A DNA stretch of 6,979 nt from Flavobacterium sp. (lineage in GTDB: Bacteria; Bacteroidota; Bacteroidia; Flavobacteriales; Flavobacteriaceae), in the NCBI GenBank assembly GCA_004296145.1, contig SEBM01000217.1, forward strand, positions 1 to 6,979, read 5' to 3'. Below the pieces are notes generated by a model. The model saw nothing but the letters and a program-made list of their open reading frames with translations. It did not search any database and had not been told where the DNA came from. Numbering within the stretch: the first letter of the stretch is position 1; each line of letters starts with the position of its first letter. Both the position numbers and the translations under genes were made by a program. Below are positions 1 through 6,570 of the stretch, piece by piece.

Positions 1-21
1 AAGTTTTTCCAAAAAAAATTC

Positions 22-59
22 AAGAAAACACTCTTTTAAACTTAATCGAGTGTTTTTTT
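22..59 (+). terminator. Intrinsic terminator of an upstream gene outside the window
   Basis: A 9-bp perfect stem (AAAACACTC at 25-33 with GAGTGTTTT at 48-56) encloses a 14-base loop. It can be extended outward by A-T and G-T pairs, and a T-run covers 53-59. The T-run on the plus strand suggests it ends a rightward transcript entering from the left; the gene itself is not in the window. An A-rich 5' flank would allow weaker function in the other direction. Confidence 0.65.
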
Positions 60-99
60 CTTTTTGAATGAAAGTAAAAAGAACAATCAGAATTAAAAA

Positions 100-130
100 T
101 TTAACTTTCAATCAATTAATAGTACCTTTG
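100..130 (+). promoter_or_regulatory. Bacteroidota-type promoter of the RsmB-family methyltransferase gene
   Basis: TACCTTTG at 123-130 is an exact match to the Bacteroidota -7 consensus TAnnTTTG. TTTA at 100-103, one base off the -33 TTTG, lies 19 bases upstream, which is a normal spacing for this promoter class. Transcription would start near 137, giving a leader of about 11 bases before the ATG at 148. The assignment is by motif only. Confidence 0.6.
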
Positions 131-147
131 CAAATCAAATAATTAAA

Positions 148-1365
148 ATGAGATTACACAGAAATTTAGTTTATACTACTATTGATTCTTTGAATGCTAT
201 CTTCAATGAAGGAGAATATGCAGACAAAGTGGTAGCAAGAGCATTAAAAAAAGACAAACGTTGGGGAAGTTCTGACAGGAAATTTGTTGCTGAAACGATA
301 TACGAAATTGTTCGTTGGAAAAGATTATACGCCGAAATTGCCGAAGTTAAAGAACCTTTTGACAGAGATAATTTATGGAGAATGTTTGCTGTTTGGGCAG
401 TTTTAAGAGGATATCCAATTCCGGACTGGAGACAATTGGAAGGAACTCCTGAAAGAAAAATAAAAGGACGTTTTGACGAACTTTCTAAAGTCAGAGCCCT
501 AAAAGAATCTATTCCGGACTGGATGGATGAATTAGGAGCCAAAGAATTAGGCGAAAAAGTCTGGGCAAAAGAAATTGCAGCTCAAAACCAACCTGCAAAA
601 GTTATCCTTAGAACAAATACCCTTAAAGGAACAAAAGAAAGTCTGAGAAATACGCTGATGGATTTGAATATTGAAACAGAATATTTAAAAGATCAGCCTG
701 AAGCTTTGGTTTTAAAAGAAAGAGCCAATGTATTTTTGACAGATGCTTTTAAACAAGGTTTGTTTGAAGTTCAGGATGCTAACTCTCAATTGGTTGCCGG
801 CTACCTTGACGTAAAACCGGGAATGCGTGTTGTTGATACTTGTGCAGGAGCAGGCGGAAAAACATTGCATATTGCTTCTTTAATGGAAAATAAAGGGCAA
901 TTGATTGCAATGGATTTGTACGAAAGCAAATTGAAACAATTAAAACTAAGAGCCAAAAGAAACGGTGCTTTTAACATTGAATATCGTATTATTGACACCA
1001 CAAAGGTGATCAAAAAATTACACGAAAAAGCAGACAGAGTTTTAATTGATGCACCTTGCAGCGGTTTAGGAGTTTTAAAAAGAAATCCTGATGCCAAATG
1101 GAAATTACAACCTGAATTTATTGATAACATTCGCAAAGTACAAGCAGAAGTTTTAGAAAGCTATTCTAAAATTGTAAAACCAGGCGGAAAATTAGTTTAT
1201 GCAACTTGTTCTGTTTTACCATCTGAAAATCAGGAGCAGGTTGAAAAATTCTTAAAAACAGAAATCGGAAAACAATTTACATTTGTTCAAGATCGTAAAA
1301 TACTAGCTTCAGAATCTGGTTTTGACGGATTTTATATGGCTTTATTAGAAAGAAAAACGGTATAA
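148..1365 (+). CDS. rsmB: RsmB/NOP-family RNA (cytosine-C5)-methyltransferase
   Basis: This 405-residue cytoplasmic enzyme is predicted to transfer a methyl group from S-adenosylmethionine to C5 of a cytosine, probably in 16S rRNA. Residues 1 to about 135 are helical and basic and resemble the NusB-like RNA-binding domain of RsmB. The catalytic domain begins around the family signature FEVQDANSQLV (206-216). The SAM-binding loop is DTCAGAGGKT (230-239), with acidic D256 in motif II. Motif IV is DAPCSG with C304, and motif VI is ATCS with C354. By family knowledge the motif VI cysteine is the nucleophile and the motif IV cysteine aids product release; both are present. The C-terminal GFDGFYMA (391-398) is also typical. 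Length is close to the 429 residues of E. coli RsmB. The ATG at 148 follows an A-rich leader and lies just after a promoter. The gene converges on menE. Family assignment is firm; the exact target (C967 in E. coli) is inferred, because paralogues exist and modify other sites. Confidence 0.9.
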   Translation: MRLHRNLVYTTIDSLNAIFNEGEYADKVVARALKKDKRWGSSDRKFVAETIYEIVRWKRLYAEIAEVKEPFDRDNLWRMFAVWAVLRGYPIPDWRQLEGTPERKIKGRFDELSKVRALKESIPDWMDELGAKELGEKVWAKEIAAQNQPAKVILRTNTLKGTKESLRNTLMDLNIETEYLKDQPEALVLKERANVFLTDAFKQGLFEVQDANSQLVAGYLDVKPGMRVVDTCAGAGGKTLHIASLMENKGQLIAMDLYESKLKQLKLRAKRNGAFNIEYRIIDTTKVIKKLHEKADRVLIDAPCSGLGVLKRNPDAKWKLQPEFIDNIRKVQAEVLESYSKIVKPGGKLVYATCSVLPSENQEQVEKFLKTEIGKQFTFVQDRKILASESGFDGFYMALLERKTV

Positions 1366-1423
1366 GTTTAAATCCCAATATTAAAAATCCCAAATTCCAA
1401 TTTTACGATTGGGATTTGGGATT
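1366..1423. repeat. Dispersed palindromic element, copy 1, directly after the methyltransferase stop codon
   Basis: The 35 bases 1366-1400 align to 6502-6535 with about 30 identical positions and one gap, counted by eye. The similarity includes a left flank containing AAATCC as well as the hairpin arm AAATCC(C)AAATTCCAA. Both copies start at or within a few bases of a stop codon of unrelated genes. Since the shared part extends outside the stem, common ancestry or a mobile or amplified intergenic repeat is more likely than two independent terminators. Function beyond termination is unknown. Confidence 0.65.
1386..1423. terminator. Terminator hairpin shared by the convergent methyltransferase and menE genes
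   Basis: A 16-bp stem (1386-1401 with 1408-1423) has a single G-T pair (T1396-G1413) and a 6-base loop. On the plus strand it is followed by CTTTATTTT, fitting termination of the methyltransferase transcript. Read leftward, it lies 28 bases past the menE stop and ends in five T residues, with one A-C mismatch in the stem. It can therefore serve both directions, although the plus-strand hairpin is better paired. Confidence 0.75.
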
Positions 1424-1451
1424 CTTTATTTTAAACCTTTTTATTGGAATT

Positions 1452-2498
1452 TCAATGTTCTAAACTTGGTTTACGCAAAAGTTTACCATTTTCGTTTTCT
1501 TTGAATTTTGGTACAAAAACAATTTCTTTTGGTTTTTCAAACTTTCCGAGAACATCAAAAAAGTCGGGAGCAAAATCTTGTTTTTCACCTTCAATAACTA
1601 AAATTAATTTTTCGCCCAAAATAGAATCCGGAATTCCTGTTGCGAAGAATCTTGCATTTATCTTATCGACTAACTTTGCTTCTATTTGTTCTGGAATTAA
1701 TTTTACTCCTCCGCTATTAATCACATTATCAATCCTTCCTAAAAAGATAAATTGATTTTCTCTTATTATTTCTACCAGATCATTTGTCACAACCGGTTCA
1801 TCAGAAATATACGGAACTGTAATCGACAGACAACCGCGATTGTCCTGTGCAATGGTTACATTTGGTAAAACCGTAAAGACGTTCTCTCCTACTCTTCTTG
1901 CCGCAATATGCGTAATGGTTTCGGTCATTCCGTACGTTTCATATACTTTTGTTTTGATCAGAGGAAGAACTTTTTCCTCCAGGGCAGCATCCATTTTTGC
2001 TCCGCCAACAATTAGTTTTTTGACATTTTTAAGCCCTTCAATAGAATTTTGAACTTGCAAAGGAACCATTGCTACAAAATCATATACTGTTGAATTTAAA
2101 GCCAAAGGTTCTGTAGTTGGCGCTACAATATCTAAATCAAGCCCGAGAATTAAACTTCGCACCAGCATCATTTTACCGGCAATAAATTGTACCGGTAAGC
2201 AAAGTAGTGCTTTATTACCCGGTTCTAACTCAAAGAAATCACCTGTAGACAATGCCGAATGAATCATGGCGCGCTTTTGTAATTGCACTAATTTCGGAAG
2301 CCCCGTTGTACCGGACGTTTTCATTTCGATGTATTCCTTATCATCAAACCAGTCAAGCAAAAACTCACCGATAGCCTGTTCGTTTTTATCACCTTCTTTG
2401 ATGTAGCTGTACGCTACGCGACACAAATCATCAGCGTTTAAATGATAACCGTTTATCTTAAAATAATTGTGAACATTTTTATGTGTTAATTCTAACAT
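1452..2498 (-). CDS. menE: O-succinylbenzoate-CoA ligase, short Bacteroidota form (MenE)
   Basis: This 348-residue ANL-superfamily (acyl/aryl-CoA ligase) enzyme is predicted to activate O-succinylbenzoate with ATP and join it to CoA, giving the substrate of MenB in cytoplasmic menaquinone synthesis. The phosphate-binding loop is TSGTTGLPK (61-69). YGMTET (189-194) is the A5 core, and D240 in TND is the ribose-binding aspartate. GRIDNVINSGGVKL (254-267) is the hinge and mobile-domain signature. K339 in NGK sits where the adenylation lysine of the C-terminal domain is expected. The protein is about 100 residues shorter than E. coli MenE (451), mainly before the P-loop; short versions are usual in Bacteroidota, so I do not read this as truncation. 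Its ATG follows the protease stop by 10 bp, so it is probably co-transcribed. MenE rather than another acyl-CoA ligase is inferred from overall sequence style and small size. No other men gene is visible here. Confidence 0.85.
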   Translation of the reverse strand: MLELTHKNVHNYFKINGYHLNADDLCRVAYSYIKEGDKNEQAIGEFLLDWFDDKEYIEMKTSGTTGLPKLVQLQKRAMIHSALSTGDFFELEPGNKALLCLPVQFIAGKMMLVRSLILGLDLDIVAPTTEPLALNSTVYDFVAMVPLQVQNSIEGLKNVKKLIVGGAKMDAALEEKVLPLIKTKVYETYGMTETITHIAARRVGENVFTVLPNVTIAQDNRGCLSITVPYISDEPVVTNDLVEIIRENQFIFLGRIDNVINSGGVKLIPEQIEAKLVDKINARFFATGIPDSILGEKLILVIEGEKQDFAPDFFDVLGKFEKPKEIVFVPKFKENENGKLLRKPSLEH

Positions 2499-2508
2499 GA
2501 TTGCATTT

Positions 2509-3441
2509 TTAATTTGAAGATTTTACAACATCGATATCTCCCGTTAATTTTTCTTTCCAGTTTTTCCAACCGTACTTTTTAGTAAAAATAAAAAGCAAAA
2601 TAGGATAAATTACCACAATAGGTAAAATGACATCTAAGCCAGCTGAAGGCTCAGACATATCTTTAAAAATAGAATGCGTTTGAAAAACAGACCAATCTGA
2701 AGTTACCAATAAAGCACCGATAAGGTTATTAGCAGCATGAAAACCTAATGAAAGTTCGATTCCGTCATCCATAAGTGCCAGAACGCCCAAAAACAAACCT
2801 GTTCCAATATAATAAATCATAATTATGTAACCCATTTTTAAAACTTCGGGATTAAAAATATGGAGAGAACCAAAAATAACTGATGTCATAACTAACGGAA
2901 ACCATCTATTATGCGACAGATTTGCAAATCCCTGCATAAGATAACCTCTAAAAATATATTCTTCTGTACTGGTTTGAATCGGTATTAAAACTGAACCTAA
3001 AACTACCAGAATCAAAAACGGAATCAATTTAAAATTCCAAACAAAATTTTCAGGAGATCTGTAATAAACCACCACAAAACTCAAAACAGAAAAAACAGAC
3101 CACAAAGCAAATGAGAATGCCACACGTTTCCAATCTATTTTACTTCTTGATGTCGTTATGGATAGAATGGTTTGATTATGAAGATGTTTTACCACAAAAT
3201 AAATTCCGGCGAATGCAAATGCAAAAGAAATCATTACCAAAAACAAAGTAAGATTTGGCTCAAATATTTTGAGTGCTGCGTTGTTGTCTGTTGGAAACGT
3301 TTGATTTGAATTATACGTTTTATAAAGAACTGCAATAGAAAAAGGAACCTGACCAATAAATGAAGCTAAAATGATAAAAAGGGATCCTATAAGGTATTTC
3401 CAAAATTTATTTTCGGGTTTAATTCCTTGCTCTAAAAACAT
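2509..3441 (-). CDS. CPBP-family (Abi/CAAX protease type) intramembrane metalloprotease
   Basis: This is a 310-residue polytopic inner-membrane protein with hydrophobic segments at about 15-40, 64-85, 107-127, 138-156, 182-196, 205-224, 232-247 and 269-287. All three CPBP motifs are present: EEYIFR (E160, E161, R165), the FxxxH motif in FGSLH (F190, H194), and HxxxN in HAANN (H235, N239). In the family, the glutamates and histidines form the putative metal-dependent active site within the membrane. Substrates of bacterial members are mostly unknown; some act in bacteriocin immunity or protein maturation. It is the first gene of a minus-strand pair with menE, 10 bp apart. From memory, this linkage to men genes recurs in Flavobacterium, but nothing in the sequence shows a role in quinone synthesis. 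The C-terminus is a charged cytoplasmic-type tail. The ATG at 3441 was chosen because it fits the family N-terminus; the leader is A/T-rich without a Shine-Dalgarno sequence. Confidence 0.88.
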   Translation of the reverse strand: MFLEQGIKPENKFWKYLIGSLFIILASFIGQVPFSIAVLYKTYNSNQTFPTDNNAALKIFEPNLTLFLVMISFAFAFAGIYFVVKHLHNQTILSITTSRSKIDWKRVAFSFALWSVFSVLSFVVVYYRSPENFVWNFKLIPFLILVVLGSVLIPIQTSTEEYIFRGYLMQGFANLSHNRWFPLVMTSVIFGSLHIFNPEVLKMGYIIMIYYIGTGLFLGVLALMDDGIELSLGFHAANNLIGALLVTSDWSVFQTHSIFKDMSEPSAGLDVILPIVVIYPILLFIFTKKYGWKNWKEKLTGDIDVVKSSN

Positions 3442-3556
3442 ATATGTAAAAAATTAAAATTGAGAATTCAGTTTAATAAGTAAATCTTATTTTTGGTATT
3501 GCTAAAATACCGATTTTTTTACTTTAACAATCTTCATAACACCTTAAAATAACAAA
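3442..3556. promoter_or_regulatory. Divergent intergenic region between the protease-menE unit and arsC
   Basis: These 115 bases must contain both start signals. Near the middle is an inverted repeat, GGTATT (3495-3500) and AATACC (3506-3511), with a 5-base spacer, followed three bases later by seven T residues (3514-3520). It could be an operator for both genes or a small attenuator on the rightward transcript. For the minus strand, the best promoter I can see is weak: TATTTTAG (3510 to 3503, one mismatch to TAnnTTTG) with TTG at 3530-3528, 17 bases upstream. This overlaps the inverted repeat. Confidence 0.4.
3488..3495 (+). promoter_or_regulatory. Candidate -7 element for arsC
   Basis: TATTTTTG exactly matches TAnnTTTG and would place transcription start near 3502, leaving a leader of about 55 bases that includes most of the 3495-3511 inverted repeat. 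There is no -33 TTTG at the usual distance (the nearest TTG is 25 bases upstream), and such T-rich matches arise by chance in AT-rich DNA, so this is tentative. Confidence 0.3.
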
Positions 3557-3901
3557 ATGATAGAAATTTACCACAATCCAAGATGCGGAAAATCCAGAAC
3601 TTGCCTGGCATTTGTAGAAGAATCCAAACAAGAGTACAAGATTATTCCATACTTAACAGAGACACCTTCTTTTGATGATTTAAAATCATTACTCAAAAAA
3701 TTAAATTTACAGCCTCTGCAATTAATAAGAACCAAAGAAAAAATATGGATTGAAAATTACAAAGGCAAATCACTTACTGATGACGAAACTATTCAGGCTA
3801 TGGTTGATAATCCAATTTTAATTGAACGCCCGATTGTTGTAAAAGACGGAAAAGCTATTATAGGAAGAGACATGGATCTTGTAGCTTCTTTTTTAGACTG
3901 A
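3557..3901 (+). CDS. arsC: ArsC-family arsenate reductase (glutaredoxin-coupled type)
   Basis: This 114-residue cytoplasmic thioredoxin-fold protein has the ArsC/Spx architecture. The active-site segment HNPRCGKSR carries C10, matching C12 of plasmid R773 ArsC. The three arginines that bind arsenate and arsenite in R773 ArsC (R60, R94, R107) have counterparts at R58, R91 (in IERPIV) and R104 (in GRD). This supports true arsenate reductase chemistry rather than an Spx-like regulator. The family reduces arsenate to arsenite using glutathione and glutaredoxin. It is shorter than R773 ArsC (141), lacking the C-terminal extension, as many chromosomal homologues do. No arsR, arsB or acr3 gene is beside it, so there is no ars operon here and the physiological role could be a general thiol-reductase one. 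A second cysteine, C16, lies six residues after C10. The ATG at 3557 follows an A-rich leader. A possible weak terminator follows. Confidence 0.87.
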   Translation: MIEIYHNPRCGKSRTCLAFVEESKQEYKIIPYLTETPSFDDLKSLLKKLNLQPLQLIRTKEKIWIENYKGKSLTDDETIQAMVDNPILIERPIVVKDGKAIIGRDMDLVASFLD

Positions 3902-3905
3902 TTAT

Positions 3906-3929
3906 AAAGTGTAGCATTAACATTTTTTT
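3906..3929 (+). terminator. Weak possible terminator after arsC
   Basis: AAAGTGT (3906-3912) can pair with ACATTTT (3920-3926), including one G-T pair, around a 7-base loop, and seven T residues cover 3923-3929. It starts four bases after the arsC stop. The stem is short and AT-rich, so read-through into the receptor gene 93 bases downstream remains possible. Confidence 0.35.
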
Positions 3930-3955
3930 GTGACTTCCCTGATTAAACCAAAAGC

Positions 3956-3963
3956 TAAATTTG
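3956..3963 (+). promoter_or_regulatory. Candidate -7 promoter element of the TonB-dependent receptor gene
   Basis: TAAATTTG is an exact TAnnTTTG match 31 bases before the receptor ATG, implying a start near 3970 and a leader of about 25 bases. A TTTG at 3927-3930 is 25 bases upstream, longer than the usual 17-23, so the -33 box is uncertain. The element overlaps an inverted repeat, ACCAAA (3947-3952) and TTTGGT (3960-3965), which could be a regulator site or chance. Confidence 0.45.
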
Positions 3964-3994
3964 GTGTCTAAAAGAGAAAAAGCCAAAAAAAACA

Positions 3995-6496
3995 ATGAAA
4001 CAAATTAAATTTGCTGTAATACTTGTATTGCTATTTACAAGTTTTTACAACTACGCACAGCAGCCACCAGCTGGAGGAAATAAAGTAAAAGTCACCGGAA
4101 AAGTTTTCGAAAAAGTAAGCAAACAACCTTTAGAGTATGCAACGATTTCGATCACTGCCGTTAATGATACAAAAGTAATTGCCGGAGGAATCACAAATCC
4201 TAAAGGAGAATTTGATATTGCAATTTCTCCGGGTGTTTACGACATAAAAATCGAATTTATTTCGTTTAAAGCAACAGAAATAAAACAAAAAACGATCGAA
4301 AATGACACGAATTTAGGCGTCATAAATCTTTCTGAAGATGCAGCACAATTAAATGAAGTTGTCGTTCGTGCAGAAAAATCGACAGTAGAAATAAAACTGG
4401 ACAAAAAGGTTTATAATGTCGGGCAGGACATGATGGTAAAAGGCGGAACTGTAAGTGATGTTCTTGACAATGTACCGTCTGTTTCTGTTGATACCGAAGG
4501 AAATGTAAGTTTGAGAGGGAGTGACAATATCAGAATTTTAATTGACGGAAGACCTTCAAACGCTATCAATGTTGCTGAAGCGTTACGTCAGCTTCCTGCA
4601 GATGCCATTGACAAAGTAGAAGTAATTACAAATCCTTCCGCACGTTATGATGCCGAAGGAGGTTCAGGTTTAATCAATATCATTCTTAAAAAAGGAAAAA
4701 ATCAAGGTTTCAACGGAACTTTTATTGCTTCTACAGGACTTCCTGAAACGTATGGTTTAAGTGCCAACTTAAATTACAAAACAGAGAAATTAAATTACTT
4801 CACGACTGCCGGTTACAATTACAGAACAAATGAAGGTGCAGGTAAAACCAATTCAGAATATTTTAATGAAGACGGTACTACGAAAAACTTTTTAGATGAA
4901 GATCGTGACACCAAAAGAACCAGAGATGGTTTTAACGGAAGAGCTGGTATAGAATGGACAATAACGCCAACCACTTTTTGGACCAATGCAATCAATTACC
5001 AGAAAAATTCGGGAGAAGACAGAGATTTAATCAACTATAATAATTTTGATCCTAACCGTATTTTCACAGGTTCCACTTATCGTTTAAACGATGGAGACAC
5101 CGGAAATGCCAATGTAGAATACACTTCCAACTTAATCAAAAATTTCAACGATAAAGGTCATAAACTTACTGCTGATCTTTCTATTTCAAGAAATACCGAC
5201 GATAGTAACAGCCTTATTACCGGCAGTAACGATTCTGACTTTAATAACACATTAAATAATCAGGTGCAGAAACAAGTATTATTTCAAGCCGATTATGTAT
5301 TGCCTTTAGGAAAAGGAAGTCAATTTGAAGCTGGTTATAAAGGAAGTTTTGGCGACTTAAATAACGAATATTATGTACTGGACAGTGACGGTCAAAAAAT
5401 TGATAATATCTCAAACACATTAGAATACAAAGAGAATATCAATGCACTTTACACGCAATACGGTTTCAAAGTAAATAAATTTTCTTATTTATTTGGTTTA
5501 AGATGGGAGGACACTAATATTGAAGTTAACTTATTAGATAACAGCGATTTTAACACCAAAAAATACAACAATTTATTCCCTAGTGCTTTTGTTAGTTACG
5601 AAATTTCAGATCAAAGTAACTTCTCTTTAAGCTATAGCAAACGTTTATCCAGACCAAGAGGACGTTTTATGAATCCTGCTGTAAACTATGCAAGTAACAT
5701 TAATATTTTTCAGGGAAATCCTGATTTAGATCCTTCTTTAACAGACAAATATGATATTGGTTATATCAAAAGATGGGACAAGGTAACTTTTAATACGTCA
5801 GCGTATTTTGAAAATACAAAAGACGTTTTCAGCTTTGTAAGATCTCCTACCGGTGATGTTGTAACTCCTGACGGTAAAGTAGTAACTCCTGCACCCGGTG
5901 AAACAGTTATAGGTACTCCTGTAATCAAAAGTTCTCCTATCAACCTGGGAAGAGAACAAAAATTTGGTTTTGAATTTACTTTCAATTACACACCATACAA
6001 ATGGTGGAAATTAAACAGTAATTTCAACTTCTTTAATGTAAAAACAACCGGAGAAAACAGTTATGTAGACACTAAAGGAAACGAGGTTGTTCAAAATTTA
6101 GACAATCAGGCTAATTCATGGCTTGCAAGAATCAACTCAAAAGTAACGTTACCATACAAAATTGACTGGCAATTGACTGGTATGTACAATGGTGAACAAA
6201 AAACAGCACAAGGTAAAAACCTTGGACAGTTTGGTATGAACACCGCTTTTAGCAAAGATGTATTAAAAGACAAAGCAACAATTGCATTTAACATTAGTGA
6301 CGTTTTCAACTCAAGAATTATGAAATCATATACTTATCTTGAAAACCAGACATCATACAGCGAAATGCAGTTCCGTAAACGCCAGTTCAATTTATCATTC
6401 ACATACCGTTTCAACAAAGCAAAAAGTGAAAGAGATAAAAATACACAGCCTAAAAACGAAGGTGGAAATGAAGGCGGAGGAGAATTTCCGGGATAA
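3995..6496 (+). CDS. TonB-dependent outer-membrane receptor, SusC/FecA-like, with carboxypeptidase-regulatory N-terminal domain
   Basis: This 833-residue protein is predicted to be an outer-membrane channel that imports a ligand using energy passed by TonB-ExbBD. Residues 1-21 form a signal peptide: K2/K5, a hydrophobic core, and likely cleavage after A21. Residues about 32-115 resemble a carboxypeptidase-D regulatory-like beta-sandwich (VTGKVFEK, GEFDIAISPGVYDI). A TonB-box-like LNEVVVRAEK follows at 119-128. The plug covers about 133-233, with typical VSDVLDNVPSVSVD, SLRGSDNIRILIDGRPS and GLINIILKKG. The rest is an outer-membrane beta-barrel (OMP_b-brl_3 type) with alternating aromatic strands, ending in FNLSFTYRF at residue 806. 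A 27-residue tail rich in Lys/Glu/Asn, then Gly/Glu, follows and ends FPG. No susD-like gene follows, so it is probably not a glycan SusCD pair; the substrate (siderophore, metal, peptide or other) cannot be told. The ATG at 3995 follows a run of A residues and gives a clean signal peptide. Confidence 0.9.
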   Translation: MKQIKFAVILVLLFTSFYNYAQQPPAGGNKVKVTGKVFEKVSKQPLEYATISITAVNDTKVIAGGITNPKGEFDIAISPGVYDIKIEFISFKATEIKQKTIENDTNLGVINLSEDAAQLNEVVVRAEKSTVEIKLDKKVYNVGQDMMVKGGTVSDVLDNVPSVSVDTEGNVSLRGSDNIRILIDGRPSNAINVAEALRQLPADAIDKVEVITNPSARYDAEGGSGLINIILKKGKNQGFNGTFIASTGLPETYGLSANLNYKTEKLNYFTTAGYNYRTNEGAGKTNSEYFNEDGTTKNFLDEDRDTKRTRDGFNGRAGIEWTITPTTFWTNAINYQKNSGEDRDLINYNNFDPNRIFTGSTYRLNDGDTGNANVEYTSNLIKNFNDKGHKLTADLSISRNTDDSNSLITGSNDSDFNNTLNNQVQKQVLFQADYVLPLGKGSQFEAGYKGSFGDLNNEYYVLDSDGQKIDNISNTLEYKENINALYTQYGFKVNKFSYLFGLRWEDTNIEVNLLDNSDFNTKKYNNLFPSAFVSYEISDQSNFSLSYSKRLSRPRGRFMNPAVNYASNINIFQGNPDLDPSLTDKYDIGYIKRWDKVTFNTSAYFENTKDVFSFVRSPTGDVVTPDGKVVTPAPGETVIGTPVIKSSPINLGREQKFGFEFTFNYTPYKWWKLNSNFNFFNVKTTGENSYVDTKGNEVVQNLDNQANSWLARINSKVTLPYKIDWQLTGMYNGEQKTAQGKNLGQFGMNTAFSKDVLKDKATIAFNISDVFNSRIMKSYTYLENQTSYSEMQFRKRQFNLSFTYRFNKAKSERDKNTQPKNEGGNEGGGEFPG

Positions 6497-6501
6497 CTTC
6501 T

Positions 6502-6564
6502 GTTGAAATCCAAAATTTAAAAATCCAAATTCCAACTGTAAAAATTGGAATTTGGATTTTTTTT
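6502..6564 (+). terminator. Terminator hairpin after the receptor gene; copy 2 of the dispersed palindromic element
   Basis: A perfect 17-bp stem (6519-6535 with 6545-6561) with a 9-base loop is overlapped and followed by eight T residues (6557-6564), a strong rho-independent terminator. It begins a few bases after the receptor stop codon (6494-6496). The 6502-6535 portion matches 1366-1400 at about 30 of 35 aligned positions, including sequence outside the hairpin, so this is both a terminator and a second copy of a repeated element. Confidence 0.8.
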
Positions 6565-6570
6565 ATCACA

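Noticed and set aside
171..542. Minus-strand open frame of 123 codons
   Set aside because: It is the antisense shadow of the N-terminal domain of the methyltransferase; no start signals or recognisable domain.
801..1136. Minus-strand open frame of 111 codons inside the methyltransferase gene
   Set aside because: It overlaps the SAM-binding and motif IV region of a clear enzyme in the opposite strand and has no plausible protein features.
1366..1423. CRISPR-like repeat unit
   Set aside because: The two related palindromic copies are more than 5 kb apart, not regularly spaced, and no cas gene is present.
1444..1755. Plus-strand open frame of 103 codons
   Set aside because: It is antisense to the 3' part of menE, which has all ligase motifs. 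It has Phe/Ser-rich shadow composition and no promoter of its own.
3557..3901. Spx-type transcription regulator instead of ArsC
   Set aside because: Spx has a CxxC motif in Firmicutes and lacks the arginine triad; here the motif is CGKS and all three arginines are present.
3906..3994. Riboswitch or structured leader before the receptor gene
   Set aside because: Only a short weak hairpin and a 6-bp inverted repeat are visible; a leader starting near 3970 would be too short for a known aptamer.
5761..5985. Minus-strand open frame of 74 codons inside the receptor gene
   Set aside because: It is the antisense of barrel and Thr-Pro loop sequence; its low-complexity Thr/Val/Gly composition is explained by the receptor repeat.
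3995..6496. Receptor as part of a SusC/SusD glycan-uptake locus
   Set aside because: No SusD-like lipoprotein, glycoside hydrolase or anti-sigma/ECF pair lies next to it; terminators follow the stop codon.
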